Source of the DNA: Siphonodentalium dalli
Lineage: Eukaryota > Mollusca > Scaphopoda > Gadilida > Siphonodentaliidae
Reading direction: 5' to 3'
NCBI GenBank assembly: GCA_032622095.1
Contig: CP136063.1
Coordinates: 41,392,106 to 41,456,105, forward strand
Length of the DNA stretch: 64,000 bases
Shown here: positions 12,193 through 22,649 of the stretch, in pieces
Layout of the letters: every line of letters starts with the position of its first letter
How positions within the stretch are numbered: the stretch's first letter is position 1
Translations under genes and position numbers: made by a program
Notes under the pieces: generated by a model
The model's input: only the letters and a program-made list of their open reading frames with translations
Databases searched by the model: none
Told to the model about the DNA's origin: nothing

Positions 12193-12720
12193 TTAAAGGT
12201 GGATTATCTCTTTGTAAACATGTATTATATAGTTACCGGGGTATAAAATATTAGATCTGAATCGAAGACTCCTGTCCGGAAATGCTTCTATCGATTAATA
12301 TTAATTTTATTTCGAATATTTTCTGGTCTAAAAAGGTAGGTTTGTTCAGCTAACGAACAATATTGGTTACTGTTAACAGAGACCAGAAATTATATTGTGC
12401 AATTTTGTCACAAATAAACGTTAATTATACTCATTATCGCTTATATCTGTGGAACAAAACAATACAAACAACCAATCTGTGACATTTGACATTCGTTGCG
12501 TAGCCGTAGGAACAGCCCAGTGCTCTATATCGCAATACGGTCTCATCCGAATGGTCGGTTCTAAAAATAGTAACATAAATGGGCCCGATTTAATATTCGA
12601 AATAAAATCAATATTAATTGATAGAAGCTTTTCCGGACATAGGTCTTCAGTTCATATCTATTATTTTATACCCACGCAACTATTTAAAATTTGTTATTTA
12701 AAGAGATAATCCATCTTTAA
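12193..12720 (+). mobile_element. Complete MITE family M copy (528 bp with both TTAA)
   Basis: Bounded by TTAA at 12193-12196 and 12717-12720. Left end is AGGTGGATTATCTC and right end GAGATAATCCATCT. It matches 39108-39635 in length and almost base for base, so this is a good reference copy. Confidence 0.92.
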
Positions 12721-13340
12721 AACCGCTTATTTGCAGATGAATCGAATCGAACATAGTCACAGGCAGAACCGCTTTGTTTCGGCCCAAGCGGTATTGCGTG
12801 AGAATAATATATGCTCCATAGGACTTCCATGCCGAAATTTCAAGGTTATCGATCCACTGGTTTTGCCTCTACCCTCTGCACTCACGGCGAACTTTAGACA
12901 GAATTTTCTAAGTCGAACGTCCATTTGTTTACCTTTCGAAAGACATTCAAACAGACATTCAAATATATGCTTCTCGCCCGATTATAGGCCCCGTTTAGGG
13001 TGCCATGGGCGTACCTGGATGTGTAACGAATGAAAATCATCGGCATATCATAATGCTTGCAGTTTGTGAGATAATGGGGGGGGGGGTGATCAATTTTTTG
13101 GGAATACTGCTGTGAAGTTGGGCGGACGTTGGACGTTCGTGGACATTCGCGATACGGTCTTTTTTCAATAAAATACCATAGACTCGCATTTGTTGATATG
13201 ACTAACAGTTGTTTTGTACCCACACAACTCTTATTTAAAAAGATCACCTTACCGCCAAACATATGTCTATGCAAATAATCAAATTGTCGAATGTCCACGA
13301 ACGTCCATCCAACTTCACAGCAGTATTTCAACAACAAAAA
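12721..13340 (+). repeat. Dispersed repeat family B, long copy
   Basis: Starts AACCGCTTATTTGCAGATGA and ends with the GGACGTTGGACGTTCGTGG region plus the part containing ATATGTCTATGCAAATAATC. Homologous segments occur at 13391-13735 and 20187-20640 in the same orientation, and at 55122-56915 inverted. Terminal TGTGAAGTTGG...GGACGTTC sequences suggest a non-autonomous DNA element. Open frames inside are repeat-derived. Confidence 0.75.
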
Positions 13341-13390
13341 AAAAACGCAGAAGACTTCTCTAGACCCAATTCGCGCTCTCAAACACACAA

Positions 13391-13735
13391 ATTTTCAATT
13401 TTTTAAAGAGAATTTTCCGAATGTTTTTCACTTGAAAAACATGGGACGTTGGACGTTCAACACTGTCGATCTAAACAAAAAAAAAGTGTTACGGCAGATG
13501 ACTCGAATCGAACATGGTCACAGGCAGAACCGCTTTGTTTCGGCTCAAGCGGTATTGCGTGAGAGTAATATATGCTCCATAGGACTTCCATGCCGAAATT
13601 TCAAGGTTATCGATCCACTGGTTTTGCCTCTACCCCCTGCGCTCACTGCGAAATTTAGCCAGAATTTTCTAGTCGAACCTGGTCGAACGTCCATTTGTTT
13701 ACCTTTCGAAAGACATTCGAACAGGAGGTATGCAA
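13391..13735 (+). repeat. Dispersed repeat family B, partial copy
   Basis: Begins TTTCAATTTTTTAAAGAGAA, then CATGGGACGTTGGACGTTC, and continues with the same core as 12721-13340 (CACAGGCAGAACCGCTTTG). A near-identical start sits at 20187, on the far side of the LINE. Confidence 0.7.
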
Positions 13736-14118
13736 TTGGTGAGATAATCACATAAGAGCTTCACGCGGATTGGTTAACGACTTGCACCAAGGAGCTCTTA
13801 GTTATTCATGACGCTCATAAATGACAGACTGACACAATAGAGCTTTACGCGGATTGGTCGACAGTTGGCACGCCAGAGTCCCAGAGCGCCCAGGGTGGGA
13901 ATTGACACAATGGAGTCTGTCACTGCAAACTACGCCCATACGTGAATGCTCAGATGCCATAGGCGACACGCGCCGTTTGAAATTACTGTCCGAAAATGGG
14001 TCTTATAATAAATGCATGATAAGAATTCAAAGAAATACAAACAAATTTATTTCACTTAACTATTTAAACATTAAGACATCATACATTATACACAATAAAT
14101 GTCACAATAATTATTGTC
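13736..14118. other. Spacer, nothing recognised
   Basis: About 380 bp between family B and a short minus-strand open frame. A direct doublet of GAGCTT(C/T)ACGCGGATTGG occurs near 13756 and 13840. No gene or known repeat is evident. Confidence 0.4.
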
Positions 14119-14383
14119 TTATTGGTTTGGGGAAAATACCACACGCGGACGCCGTTGTCTCTTTTCTATTTGAATCGGCGTTTCTTTTCGCACAATGTCG
14201 TTGTCTGAAACGCTCACTTCCAGTTCATCTAACTGTTCTATACAACTGGACAATTCTATTTCGAAATCAGCAGTCGACGTATTCTTTGGAGTCGACGTTG
14301 ATCGGATCGGATCTGGGACATCACCGGGTGACTGTGTGTTGACGTCGCTGTCTTCGCGGTCGAATGGGATAGGCTCTCCGTCC
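14119..14383 (-). pseudogene. C-terminal fragment of an unrecognised protein
   Basis: The minus strand is open for about 87 codons, from the LINE junction to a TAA at 14119-14121. The protein is acidic and Ser/Thr/Asp-rich, with a basic end (EKRQRRPRVVFSPNQ). A basic arginine-proline tail is common at the ends of retroelement polyproteins and some transposases, but I cannot name the family. No ATG lies near the 5' edge, and the frame runs into the LINE 3' tail, so the LINE probably inserted into it. Base use looks coding-like, more balanced in GC than the flanks. Confidence 0.35.
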
Positions 14384-14398
14384 TGATAGAGAGAGATA

Positions 14399-14405
14399 CT
14401 TTATT
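14399..14405 (-). terminator. LINE poly(A) signal AATAAAG
   Basis: On the minus strand GGAATAAAGTATC lies about 15 bp before the CTCTCTATC tail that ends the LINE. This fits 3' end processing of the element's transcript. Confidence 0.6.
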
Positions 14406-14819
14406 CCTCCATATCAACGGAGATTACATATATTACAAATATATACAACAAAATAATTACATATAATTTGTTAATACAAGCTGGGAGCTATGCGCGTAAA
14501 CACATTTGCTAAGTTTTAGTGCAATTTTACTGCCAGTATCGTGAACAGTTCTCAACACAGCCGCATTTGGTATTAAACGCCAACATATACATAATGGCTA
14601 GGATATGTTTAACCGCAATAAAACATATCCATATAATTGGTCGCCATTCAGAGGTGTTCATTTATATGCTGAGGGTATATACTTTCTATTCCGAGCAGAG
14701 GAAACAAATTAAGCGAACGCATCGCTTTAATAAGAGATTCTCGTTGCAGAGAAGATGGATCTGCAGTGGGATACACCCACCAAAGCAGTACGCTAGAAAT
14801 GTGTTTTTGCTGAGGCTAT

Positions 14820-15488
14820 CTATGAGGTGAGCGCGAATGTTTCTATCCCATGTCTGTCGATTATTGCATACCAGAAAGCATTCCTCGTCACCTGTGCAAA
14901 TTCTGACATACAATCATGATACATGTGAGTAAGAAGATTAATGAATGAATTATGGCAATGAATACAGGTGGCATCATTATTGTACGTGGTTTTTGCCAGA
15001 ATGTTCGCCATTTTGATGCACATAGGATAGTAATCGGGTACATTGCGGCACACTTCCCAGAGTCTCCACGATGAGTGGACATCTGGCTTCACATTGAATA
15101 GGAACCTTAGGGTATCGTCTTGCTGTACACTGAGATGCACCCTACGGGCATAATGTGCAGCAAGGCGATCTCTAATCATCCCCTTCCAAACCGCCTGAGA
15201 CGGGAAAACACCTGTTTCTGTGAAAGACGTGAGGTAGTGGTACATATCGATTTCTTTGAGAATTTCAGTTATGTCTTTCAGAAAGCCCTCAATTGGGCGA
15301 CCAAACAACCTGTGGCCGTGGAAGTTGAATAAAAATATATTAAGAGCCGTTCTGTGACTTTTGGGGAGATTTACTAGTGTGCTAAGAAATAGTAATTTTC
15401 TTTTATGCAGCTCGTACTCTATCGGCAATTGTCCCAATAAAGATAAAGCGAATATCGTTTTGGTAAGTGCTGCATGTGTTTGATGCAC
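14820..15488 (-). pseudogene. LINE ORF2, C-terminal part in a shifted frame
   Basis: 222 codons continuing the reverse transcriptase ORF after a one-base shift in the 70-nt overlap at 15419-15488. The shift probably falls in the AAAACGATATTCG stretch, where each frame loses or gains sense. It encodes the post-RT domain and a zinc-binding C-X2-C-X9-H-X4-C motif (CIHC...H....C), which is usual near the C-terminus of such LINEs. The related fragment at 31224-31535 aligns with its start (LGQLPIE against LGCSSLE), supporting one original ORF. The initial Met is internal to the original protein. Confidence 0.8.
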
Positions 15489-18145
15489 ATACGATAAGCT
15501 CTTTCGAGAGAGATATATTGAGTGCTAGAAATATCCCACCACATTTCGCATCCGTACAGTGCCTTAGGGATAGCTACGTGTTTAAAAATCATAAGATTTG
15601 TTAACGGGGAAAACGTAGACGTAATGTGAGAACGACAACCTGCAAAAAAGCATTTACGTAGCATGTCCGTTGCGTTCTGAATTTTTGGCAGCTGCCTAGA
15701 TTTACAGTTTTGTTTGATACCTAGATGGACGACTTCCACCTCTTGTTGTATTTCATCTGTACCAAGTTTCCACGACCGAGACTTGGCACAACCCGTGCTG
15801 CGACTACTATTGAAAAGCAGCACCTTGCTCTTTTCATTGGAGAATTCAAAGCGCCATTTTTTACTATAGACGTGACAAATATCAAGAAGTCTGCGTAAGC
15901 CACCTTCAGTGAAAGAGAGAACAGTGATGTCATCTGCCGTTGTCGGTGATGCGCATGATGTTGAACCTATATATAGGCCATCAGATGAATTTTCAAGATT
16001 CGAAAGAAGATCATCAATGACGACTAGATAAAGGAAAGGAGATAAGACACCTCCTTGCCTTGTTCCTTGTTCGATGACAAATGATTCAGAAACGTTTCCA
16101 TTATACATGACGTGACTCTGAACATTTGAATACATATTCGCAATTAGTTTCAATGTGAGACCTTTGACACCATTCTTGTGTAATTTGTATATGAGTCCTT
16201 CGTGCCACACTCGATCAAAGGCTTTCTTTGAATCTAAAAATGCTGCATAGACACTTGATCCATTTGCTTCTGCATATGCAAATGCTTCTTGGAGCTCATA
16301 CGTAGTTACCGTGCAACCCACGCCCTTCTGAAATCCGTTCTGTAAGCTGCTTGGGAAATCCTTAAACAAACGACTTTGCCGAAGTCGTCGAAGAAGAATT
16401 GTCTCAAGCAGCTTGTACAACACAGAGAGAAGTGTTATCGCACGATAACTATCAGGTACATGAGGTGGTTTTGGGTCGCCTTTGAAAATGGGAACAATGA
16501 GGCCTTTTTTCATGTCGGGGGGAATATAGGCAAAGCACAAAATTTGGGAATAAAATATACATAAAGTATCATATAATGCGAGCGGGGCATTAATAATATG
16601 CTCGTTCACTAGCTCATCAAGACCGCCTGCCTTGTTTACTTTGAGCTCCTTTATTGCGTCAGTCAATTCGTCCAGTGAGACATAATTAGCGAACTCGGGG
16701 ATGCCGCTTTCAATTTGGCTATCAGATAGAATTTTGTCAACATGTCCACTGACTTCGTTTTCAAAAGCTGAGTTCGTATGTGATGAACATTTATACAGCT
16801 CAGAGAAATAGCTTTTCCGCCCTTGGGAAATATGAGAAGGATCTCTACACATGATTCCATTGAATAACATTTCCGTGCCGGGTGTGATATAGCACCTGTC
16901 TTTTGAGTTTACAGCTTTCCAAGAGCGTTTTTGGTCACTTTTAGCATATGTTTCTACTCTAGTCGCCGCATTTGAGAGGTACGTTTTAATGGTAGAACGA
17001 TGCACTCTACGAAATTCACGCTTTTTATCTCGATATGGCTTCCCCATCGATATCCATACTTTCCTAACATCGAGCATGGCTGAGTGAAGTTCGGTTAGCG
17101 CCCGTGACCAATATGGTTTGGATTTTGGATTTTTGTTAAAGTTCGGACTTGAGTCAACAGAAGCTTGTAGAAGAGTGTGTACGAGCTGAGAATAGAGTAA
17201 GTCAATGTCACTCTTCGAGTTTATTTTAACATTGAGATTTGAAATATCCCCTTTAACTCTGTTGTGATACATTTCTTTATCTAGTTTCTTCCAATTTACA
17301 TACTTACGACACCGATTAGAGTTATCGGTCGTGTATGAGAGGAAGTGTACTGTACATCTCACTGGTCGATGGTTTGACGTGTTAATTGCATTGTCATCGA
17401 GAATTTCAATATTGCGAATTAGGTCTGCTTTACAATCTCTGACAATGATATGGTCGATCAGTGAGGGTGATGCAACAGATGAATAAGGAACATAAGATAC
17501 ATCGGGACCTTTGCAACTATGTGATGACATAAGTGATAACATAGTATGCTTAGATAAAAATTGAATAAGAAGACTTGCTCTAGAATACTGTGCGGTGCCT
17601 AAAGTGCGAGGGAATACACCTGAACGTGGTAAGTTTGCATTAAAATCGCCCATTAAAAGTAGCATACCACGAGGTGATAGCTCGTAGATGAGATCACTTA
17701 GATCTGTGAGGCACTTGCAGTAGTCTTCATCTGAATAATTGGTATTAGGGAGATATACTTGCAATATGAAGATAAACTGATCATATCCTAAGCGGAGTCG
17801 GATCCCAATGATCCGCTCGTTACCGACTGAGATGCTGGAAGTATTGATTACATGTTTCTTATTAATGAGAAAAGCAACTCCATCACGACAGTAGCTACCA
17901 CCTGTCTTAGTAACGATGGTTTTTCCACATTTTGCATAGCTAGTGTATTTATCGTGGATTTCATTCAAAAGATGGAGTTTCCCTTGATCGAGCCAATGCT
18001 CTGAAATTCCTACAATATCGTATTCTTGGTGATTGAGGAGGTCATTCATATAAGAGGCACTGGAAGTGAGGCCAGTGGCGTTCCAACTAATTACATGTAC
18101 ATCAGTATAGACAATATTGTTATGACTAGTATTGCAACTATCCAT
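15419..18145 (-). CDS. LINE ORF2: AP-endonuclease plus reverse transcriptase
   Basis: 908 residues. Residues 16-265 form an exonuclease-endonuclease-phosphatase domain that nicks target DNA. Visible active-site residues are Asn22 (WNATG), Glu49 (SEHW), Asp167/Asn169 (GDFNAN), Asp231 (LIDH) and His259 (SNHRP). The second half is a reverse transcriptase with SYRAITLLSVLYKLLE, QNGFQKG, the motif A sequence FLDSKKAFDRVWH, and QGTRQGGVLSPFLY. Motif C reads TADD instead of the usual YADD or FADD; both aspartates remain. The ORF runs out of frame near 15450, losing its C-terminus to the next entry. The start lies 52 nt past the ORF1 stop, typical two-ORF LINE spacing. The endonuclease residues look intact, while the TADD change and frameshift point to a damaged copy. 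Confidence 0.88.
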   Translation of the reverse strand: MDSCNTSHNNIVYTDVHVISWNATGLTSSASYMNDLLNHQEYDIVGISEHWLDQGKLHLLNEIHDKYTSYAKCGKTIVTKTGGSYCRDGVAFLINKKHVINTSSISVGNERIIGIRLRLGYDQFIFILQVYLPNTNYSDEDYCKCLTDLSDLIYELSPRGMLLLMGDFNANLPRSGVFPRTLGTAQYSRASLLIQFLSKHTMLSLMSSHSCKGPDVSYVPYSSVASPSLIDHIIVRDCKADLIRNIEILDDNAINTSNHRPVRCTVHFLSYTTDNSNRCRKYVNWKKLDKEMYHNRVKGDISNLNVKINSKSDIDLLYSQLVHTLLQASVDSSPNFNKNPKSKPYWSRALTELHSAMLDVRKVWISMGKPYRDKKREFRRVHRSTIKTYLSNAATRVETYAKSDQKRSWKAVNSKDRCYITPGTEMLFNGIMCRDPSHISQGRKSYFSELYKCSSHTNSAFENEVSGHVDKILSDSQIESGIPEFANYVSLDELTDAIKELKVNKAGGLDELVNEHIINAPLALYDTLCIFYSQILCFAYIPPDMKKGLIVPIFKGDPKPPHVPDSYRAITLLSVLYKLLETILLRRLRQSRLFKDFPSSLQNGFQKGVGCTVTTYELQEAFAYAEANGSSVYAAFLDSKKAFDRVWHEGLIYKLHKNGVKGLTLKLIANMYSNVQSHVMYNGNVSESFVIEQGTRQGGVLSPFLYLVVIDDLLSNLENSSDGLYIGSTSCASPTTADDITVLSFTEGGLRRLLDICHVYSKKWRFEFSNEKSKVLLFNSSRSTGCAKSRSWKLGTDEIQQEVEVVHLGIKQNCKSRQLPKIQNATDMLRKCFFAGCRSHITSTFSPLTNLMIFKHVAIPKALYGCEMWWDISSTQYISLERAYRMCIKHMQHLPKRYSLYLYWDNCR

Positions 18146-18197
18146 GATTACTGAATGTTATAGAGTTTTTGTATTGTCCGCCATGGTTTCTCCATAG

Positions 18198-19358
18198 TCA
18201 GCAGTAGACACCCTTCGGCCAAAATGAAGGGGTGGCGATATTGTCACAACCACAGGCTGGAATCGTTATTTTGGCTGCCAAGTAACCAGGGTTCTTACTG
18301 CTAATCACCTTTACGTACGAAGGAATGATGTATCGTCTCTTCATGTAGTCGCGTATCATCTTTTGTGAGTCCTGAGGTCCAACTCCGCCCAAATAAAAGC
18401 TGCGATCCTCAGGTGGTGCATTTTGCTTGGCGAACGCGCTATTTGTAACACTTGAATTAAAAGGATGGCCAAGCTCGTATGATTCATTTGTCGACACTGG
18501 AATAGAGTGTAGTGACAGATGACCATCCACTTGTTGAAGCGATGGTTGACCCGATACTCTGTCGATGGGTCTTCTGTCATGTTGAGCGGCTGGGAGATTC
18601 ATTTCAGCTGGGGTACTCGTATTATCACCACATTTGGAAGACATCTCTAGATTCAGTAACCTAGATTCATACACATCGATTAGCGTTTGAAACAATTGCT
18701 CGAAGTAATCGGTCATATTATCGAAGTTTGCGTTGGTGGCTTCAATATCACGTCTGAGTGAAGAATTGAGTGATTTTATGCTGACATCTGTGGACTCCTC
18801 CACTCCCGTGATAGATGTGCTCAGGTCGGTTAGACGATTGAGCGTGGTCTTGCACACAAGGTCAGTAGATCCTATCGCTTTCTCGATATCATCGAGCTTG
18901 AAAGAAGCGATTTGGGAAGAGTTCATATTACTGGAACTGGTGGCTTGCAATTGCTTGAGCTCTTCGATAGACTGTTTGTTGGATTCTGATTGAACAAATG
19001 CAAGTATAGCATCCGATTTCGCAGACAACACATCAGACCTCAGGGACGAAACTGCATCTTTGAGTTCGGCAACTGCTGATTCAATTGAGCGGAATCCAGA
19101 ACTCAGTCTACCGCATGGTTCCTCAACTGTAGCAGATAATCTGTGAATATCTGCTTTCATCATCGTGATTGAAGAGTTCACATCGATGATCATGTCCTGG
19201 AGACACACTGATCCGCATGCACACTGTGTGTGTGGAGGATGTGACTGTTGGGACTGCATATTATGTTCATCTGTAGAAAGAGGCGTGAGTACATCTTTTA
19301 TTTCTCCGAAGGATCCTCCACTGACAAATAGAACTATTTGGTAGACATCACCAGCCAT
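18198..19358 (-). CDS. LINE ORF1, coiled-coil and C-terminal domain
   Basis: 386 residues. After a short start (VYQIVLFVSGG) and a cysteine pair (CACGSVC, about residues 46-52), residues 60-245 are rich in spaced hydrophobics and Ser/Asp/Glu/Lys. This suits a coiled coil of the kind that trimerises ORF1 proteins on RNA. The C-terminal 80 residues (RSFYLGGV..., then AAKITIP and FWPKGVYC) look like the compact nucleic-acid-binding domain found at the end of ORF1 in several invertebrate LINEs. The start codon lies inside the end of the upstream 130-codon frame. Both frames read naturally across the join, so this may be one ORF1 split by a frameshift rather than two proteins. A gag-like chaperone role is inferred. 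Confidence 0.7.
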   Translation of the reverse strand: MAGDVYQIVLFVSGGSFGEIKDVLTPLSTDEHNMQSQQSHPPHTQCACGSVCLQDMIIDVNSSITMMKADIHRLSATVEEPCGRLSSGFRSIESAVAELKDAVSSLRSDVLSAKSDAILAFVQSESNKQSIEELKQLQATSSSNMNSSQIASFKLDDIEKAIGSTDLVCKTTLNRLTDLSTSITGVEESTDVSIKSLNSSLRRDIEATNANFDNMTDYFEQLFQTLIDVYESRLLNLEMSSKCGDNTSTPAEMNLPAAQHDRRPIDRVSGQPSLQQVDGHLSLHSIPVSTNESYELGHPFNSSVTNSAFAKQNAPPEDRSFYLGGVGPQDSQKMIRDYMKRRYIIPSYVKVISSKNPGYLAAKITIPACGCDNIATPSFWPKGVYC

Positions 19359-19726
19359 TTCCTATCTAGAGGGACTCCGCCTGTTCGCTGATACCTTTGC
19401 TTCAGGTCATAGGCTGATAGTTCGGACAGGTCCGGGTTACTCTGGGTATCGTTGAAAACGTTTCTCCTGATAGTTTTGAGAAGTGAGATTTTATGGCAAG
19501 TACTGAGTAGCAGTTCACAGATAAATTTGTCTTTAGGGAGACTTATCAAAGTAATTAGGTCGGAGATGGCTACATTTCGACCGGTTCCAATTTGTGGAGT
19601 TGTACACTCGAAGTCGATGCTTGAGTCAGGTCCAGGTCGGGGTGTCGACGTCTTCAACACCCTGAACTCTTTGTCGCCGATTGTAGTGACGTTTGGTGAC
19701 AACATGTCTGAAAGGCGTTCGCGCAC
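19334..19726 (-). CDS. LINE ORF1, N-terminal portion
   Basis: 130 codons ending 25 nt inside the next ORF. The segment SDLITLISLPKDKFICELL...LLKTIRRNVF looks like structured protein, with alternating hydrophobic residues and Leu-rich helices. The end, GVPLDRKWLVMSTK, overlaps the start of the 386-residue frame, which opens VYQIVLFVSGG. This arrangement fits either a frameshift in a single ORF1 or a natural overlap; only other genomic copies can decide. I do not recognise a named domain. Confidence 0.6.
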   Translation of the reverse strand: MRERLSDMLSPNVTTIGDKEFRVLKTSTPRPGPDSSIDFECTTPQIGTGRNVAISDLITLISLPKDKFICELLLSTCHKISLLKTIRRNVFNDTQSNPDLSELSAYDLKQRYQRTGGVPLDRKWLVMSTK

Positions 19727-20186
19727 TGCGGGTTAATTAGTTCACACCAACAAGCCAGACACAAACACTCGCTATCAGGTCATAGTATTATCGAATTACT
19801 CAACCGTGAAATTTTCCCACGGCCAGAGCTCTAATAGAGTAGGTGTGTGTGTTCGACATGAGTACAGTTCACTAATAATTATGGACAATATGGCGACATA
19901 AACAAAGGAAATGGATGGTCTCAATGAATATGGACGGCGCGAAACAGAAATATCATCAAACAGTCGATCTGAGAATTTTTTCAACAGCACACTAGTCCCA
20001 GTTGATGCGGCATCACAAGCGTTCTTCTGAGAATATCTTTTGATGATCTGCACATTGTATTAATTTATTGTTTATACCTAAAAACTCGGAGCAAAAATAA
20101 TAAACACTCTCTCTTAAGGACGATAACTCTATATGTTCTGAGCTCAGGAACAGTAACTCCATGTTTGACGCCGTTTGAGGTCCAAG

Positions 20187-20640
20187 GAATATCAATTTTT
20201 TAAAGAGAATTTTCCGAATGTTTTTCACTTGAAAAACATGGGACGTTGGACGTTCAACACTGTCGATCTAAAAAAAGGGTTACGGCAGGTGACTCGAATC
20301 GAACATGGTCACAGGCAGAACCGCTTTGTTTCGGCCCAAGCGGTATTGCGTGAGAATAATATATGCTCCATATGTACTTCCATGCCGTACGTCCATTTGT
20401 TTACCTTTCGAAAGACATTCAAACAGACATTCAAATATATGCTTCTGGCCCAATTGTAGGGGCCGTTTCGGGTGTCATGGGCGTACTTGGATGTGTAACG
20501 AATGAAAATAATCGGCATATCATAAAGCCTGCAGTTTGTGAGATAATGGGGGTGATCAAATATTTGGGAATACCTCTGTGAAGTTGGATAGACGTTGGAC
20601 GTTCGTGACAAGGTCAGTTTTCAAAAGCATAGATTCAGAT
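20187..20640 (+). repeat. Dispersed repeat family B, copy interrupted by satellite
   Basis: Starts ATCAATTTTTTAAAGAGAA like 13391 and carries GACGTTGGACGTTC twice (near 20244 and 20592). It ends at GTCAGTTTTCAAAAGCATAG, where other copies continue with ACTCGCATTTGTTGATATG. Here the 140-bp satellite begins instead. Confidence 0.72.
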
Positions 20641-21878
20641 GTGATTTTATAAGGACCAGTGTGCAAGTTCCATATCGATTATTCAATATAATACCAATAT
20701 CTACGATAAAATAGTCTATTAATAATAAAAATAGAAATTATCAATAAATGATCCTCATAAAACATGACGACCATTCAGGTGTGACTTTATAATGATCAGT
20801 TTGCAATTAACATATCGAGTATTCAATATAATAACAATACTTGCGTTAAAAATAATCTATTCAAAATAAATAGGGATTATTAGTAAATGTTCCTCATTAA
20901 ACATGACGACCATTCAGATGTGATTTTATAAGGACGAGTGTGTAATTAGCATATCGAGTGTTCAATATAATAACAATACTTGCGTAAAAAATAATCTATT
21001 AAAAATAAATAGGGATTATTAATTAATAAATGTTCCTCATTAAACATGACGACCATTCATATGTGATTTTATAAGGACCAGTGTGCAAGTAGCATATCGA
21101 GTGTTCAATATAATACCTATACGTACGTTAAAAATAATCTATTAAAAATAAATAAAAATTAATTAAATATCATCTTAAAACATGACAACCATTCAGATGT
21201 GATTTTATAAGGACCAGTGTGCAATTAGCATATCGAGTGTTTAATATAATACCAATAAGTACTTTAAGAATAAACTATTAAAAATAAATAAGAATTATTA
21301 ACACATGATCCTTTTAAAACATGACGACCATTCGGATGTGATTTATAAGGTCCAGTATGCAATTAGCATATCGAGTGTTCAATATAATAAAAATACTTGC
21401 GTTGAAAATAATCTTTTCAAAATAAATAGGGATTATTAGTAAATGTTCCTCATTAAACATGACGACCATTCAGATGTGATTTTATAAGGACCAGTGTGCG
21501 GGTAGCATATCGAATGTTTCAATATAATACCAATACATACGTTAAAAATAATCTATTAAATAGAAATAGAAATTATTCTATAAATGTTCCTCATTAAACT
21601 TGACGACCTATCAGGTGTGATTTTATAAGGACCAGTGTGCAACTACCATGTCGAGTGTTCAATATAATACCAATATCTGCGGGTGACTTTATAAGGACCA
21701 GTGTGCAATTAGCATATCGTGTGTTCAATATAATAACAATACTTGCGTTAAAAATAATCTATTCAAAATAAATAGGGATTATTAGTAAATGTTCCTCATT
21801 AAATATGACGACCATTCAGATGTGATTTTATCAGGACCAGTGTGCAAGTAGCCTATCGAGTGTTCAATATAATAACAA
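20641..21878 (+). repeat. 140-bp satellite, about nine units
   Basis: Units begin GTGATTTTATAAGGACCAG at 20641, 20781, 20920, 21063, 21199, 21339, 21476, 21616 and 21822, so the spacing is 136-143 bp. One short unit of 68 bp begins at 21616. Each unit includes CATATCGAGTGTTCAATATAA and CATGACGACCATTCAG. The same satellite occurs inverted at 48755-49612. Confidence 0.92.
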
Positions 21879-22530
21879 GCTATTGTAATCATGGTAAAGT
21901 CCTGAATGGGACATGCAAACTATTATAATCATAATGAAGTCCTGAATGAGACATGCAAACTATTGTAATCATGGTAAAGTCCTGAATGGGACATGCAAAC
22001 TATTGTAATCATGGTAAAGTCCTGAATGGGACATGCAAACCATTATAATCACGGTAATGGTCATAACTGGGACAAGTCCTGAATGAGACACGCAAACTAT
22101 TGTAATCATGGTAAAGTCCTGAATGGGACATGCAAACTATTGTAACCATGGTAAAGTCCTGAATGGAACATGCAAACTATTGTAATCATGATAAAGTTAT
22201 GAATGGGACATGCAAACTATTGTAATCATAATAGAATCCTGAATGGGACATGCAAACTATTGTAACCATGGTGAAGTCCTGAATGGAACATGCAAACTAT
22301 TGTAATCATGATAAAGTCATGAATGGGACATGCAAACTATTTTAATCACAATAGAATCCTGAATGGGACATGCAAACTATTGTAACCATGGTGAAGTCCT
22401 GAATGGAACATGCAAACTATTGTAATCATGATAAAGTCATGAATGGGACATGCAAACTATTGTAATCATAATAAAATCCTGAATGGGACATGCAAACTAT
22501 TATAATCATGATTAAGTCTTGAATATGACT
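21879..22530 (+). repeat. 40-bp minisatellite, about 16 units
   Basis: Repeats of CTATTGTAATCATGGTAAAG joined to TCCTGAATGGGACATGCAAA. A higher-order pattern is visible in the second half, where unit variants (AACCATGG, AATCATGA, AATCATAA) recur every third unit. It abuts the satellite directly. Confidence 0.9.
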
Positions 22531-22649
22531 TACACATTTCGCTATTGTATTACCTTAGTTATTGTATTGAAATCATATTTAAACTACGGTGGGTTGGGGA
22601 TTAACAATTTCAATAAATATGGTTTAGAGAATCCGTATGGTGTATCGGG

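Larger units (their letters stand above)
14384..20180 (-). mobile_element. APE-type non-LTR retrotransposon (LINE), nearly complete
   Basis: Reads on the minus strand: 5' region (up to about 20180), ORF1 (19726-18198), ORF2 with endonuclease and reverse transcriptase (18145 to 14820), a 3' UTR of about 420 bp, an AATAAAG signal, and a short CTCTCTATC tail at 14384. The 5' boundary is inferred from where family B repeats resume at 20187. Family placement (CR1/L2/Jockey-like) is uncertain. Frameshifts in ORF2, and probably ORF1, suggest this copy is no longer autonomous. Confidence 0.85.

Noticed and set aside
12449-12709. 86-codon ORF (MEQNNTNNQS...) present in several MITE copies
   Set aside because: It spans the MITE's own right inverted repeat and persists only in recent near-identical copies. 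No domain is recognisable, and other copies break it.
13291-13755. 154-codon ORF in family B repeats, and similar frames at 12731-13388, 20175-20611 and 55760-56677
   Set aside because: Frames occur on both strands of the same repeat, with no conserved protein character. They are repeat shadows.
20641-22530. Possible CRISPR-like array (regular repeats)
   Set aside because: Units are fully homologous along their length with no unique spacers. These are ordinary eukaryotic satellites.
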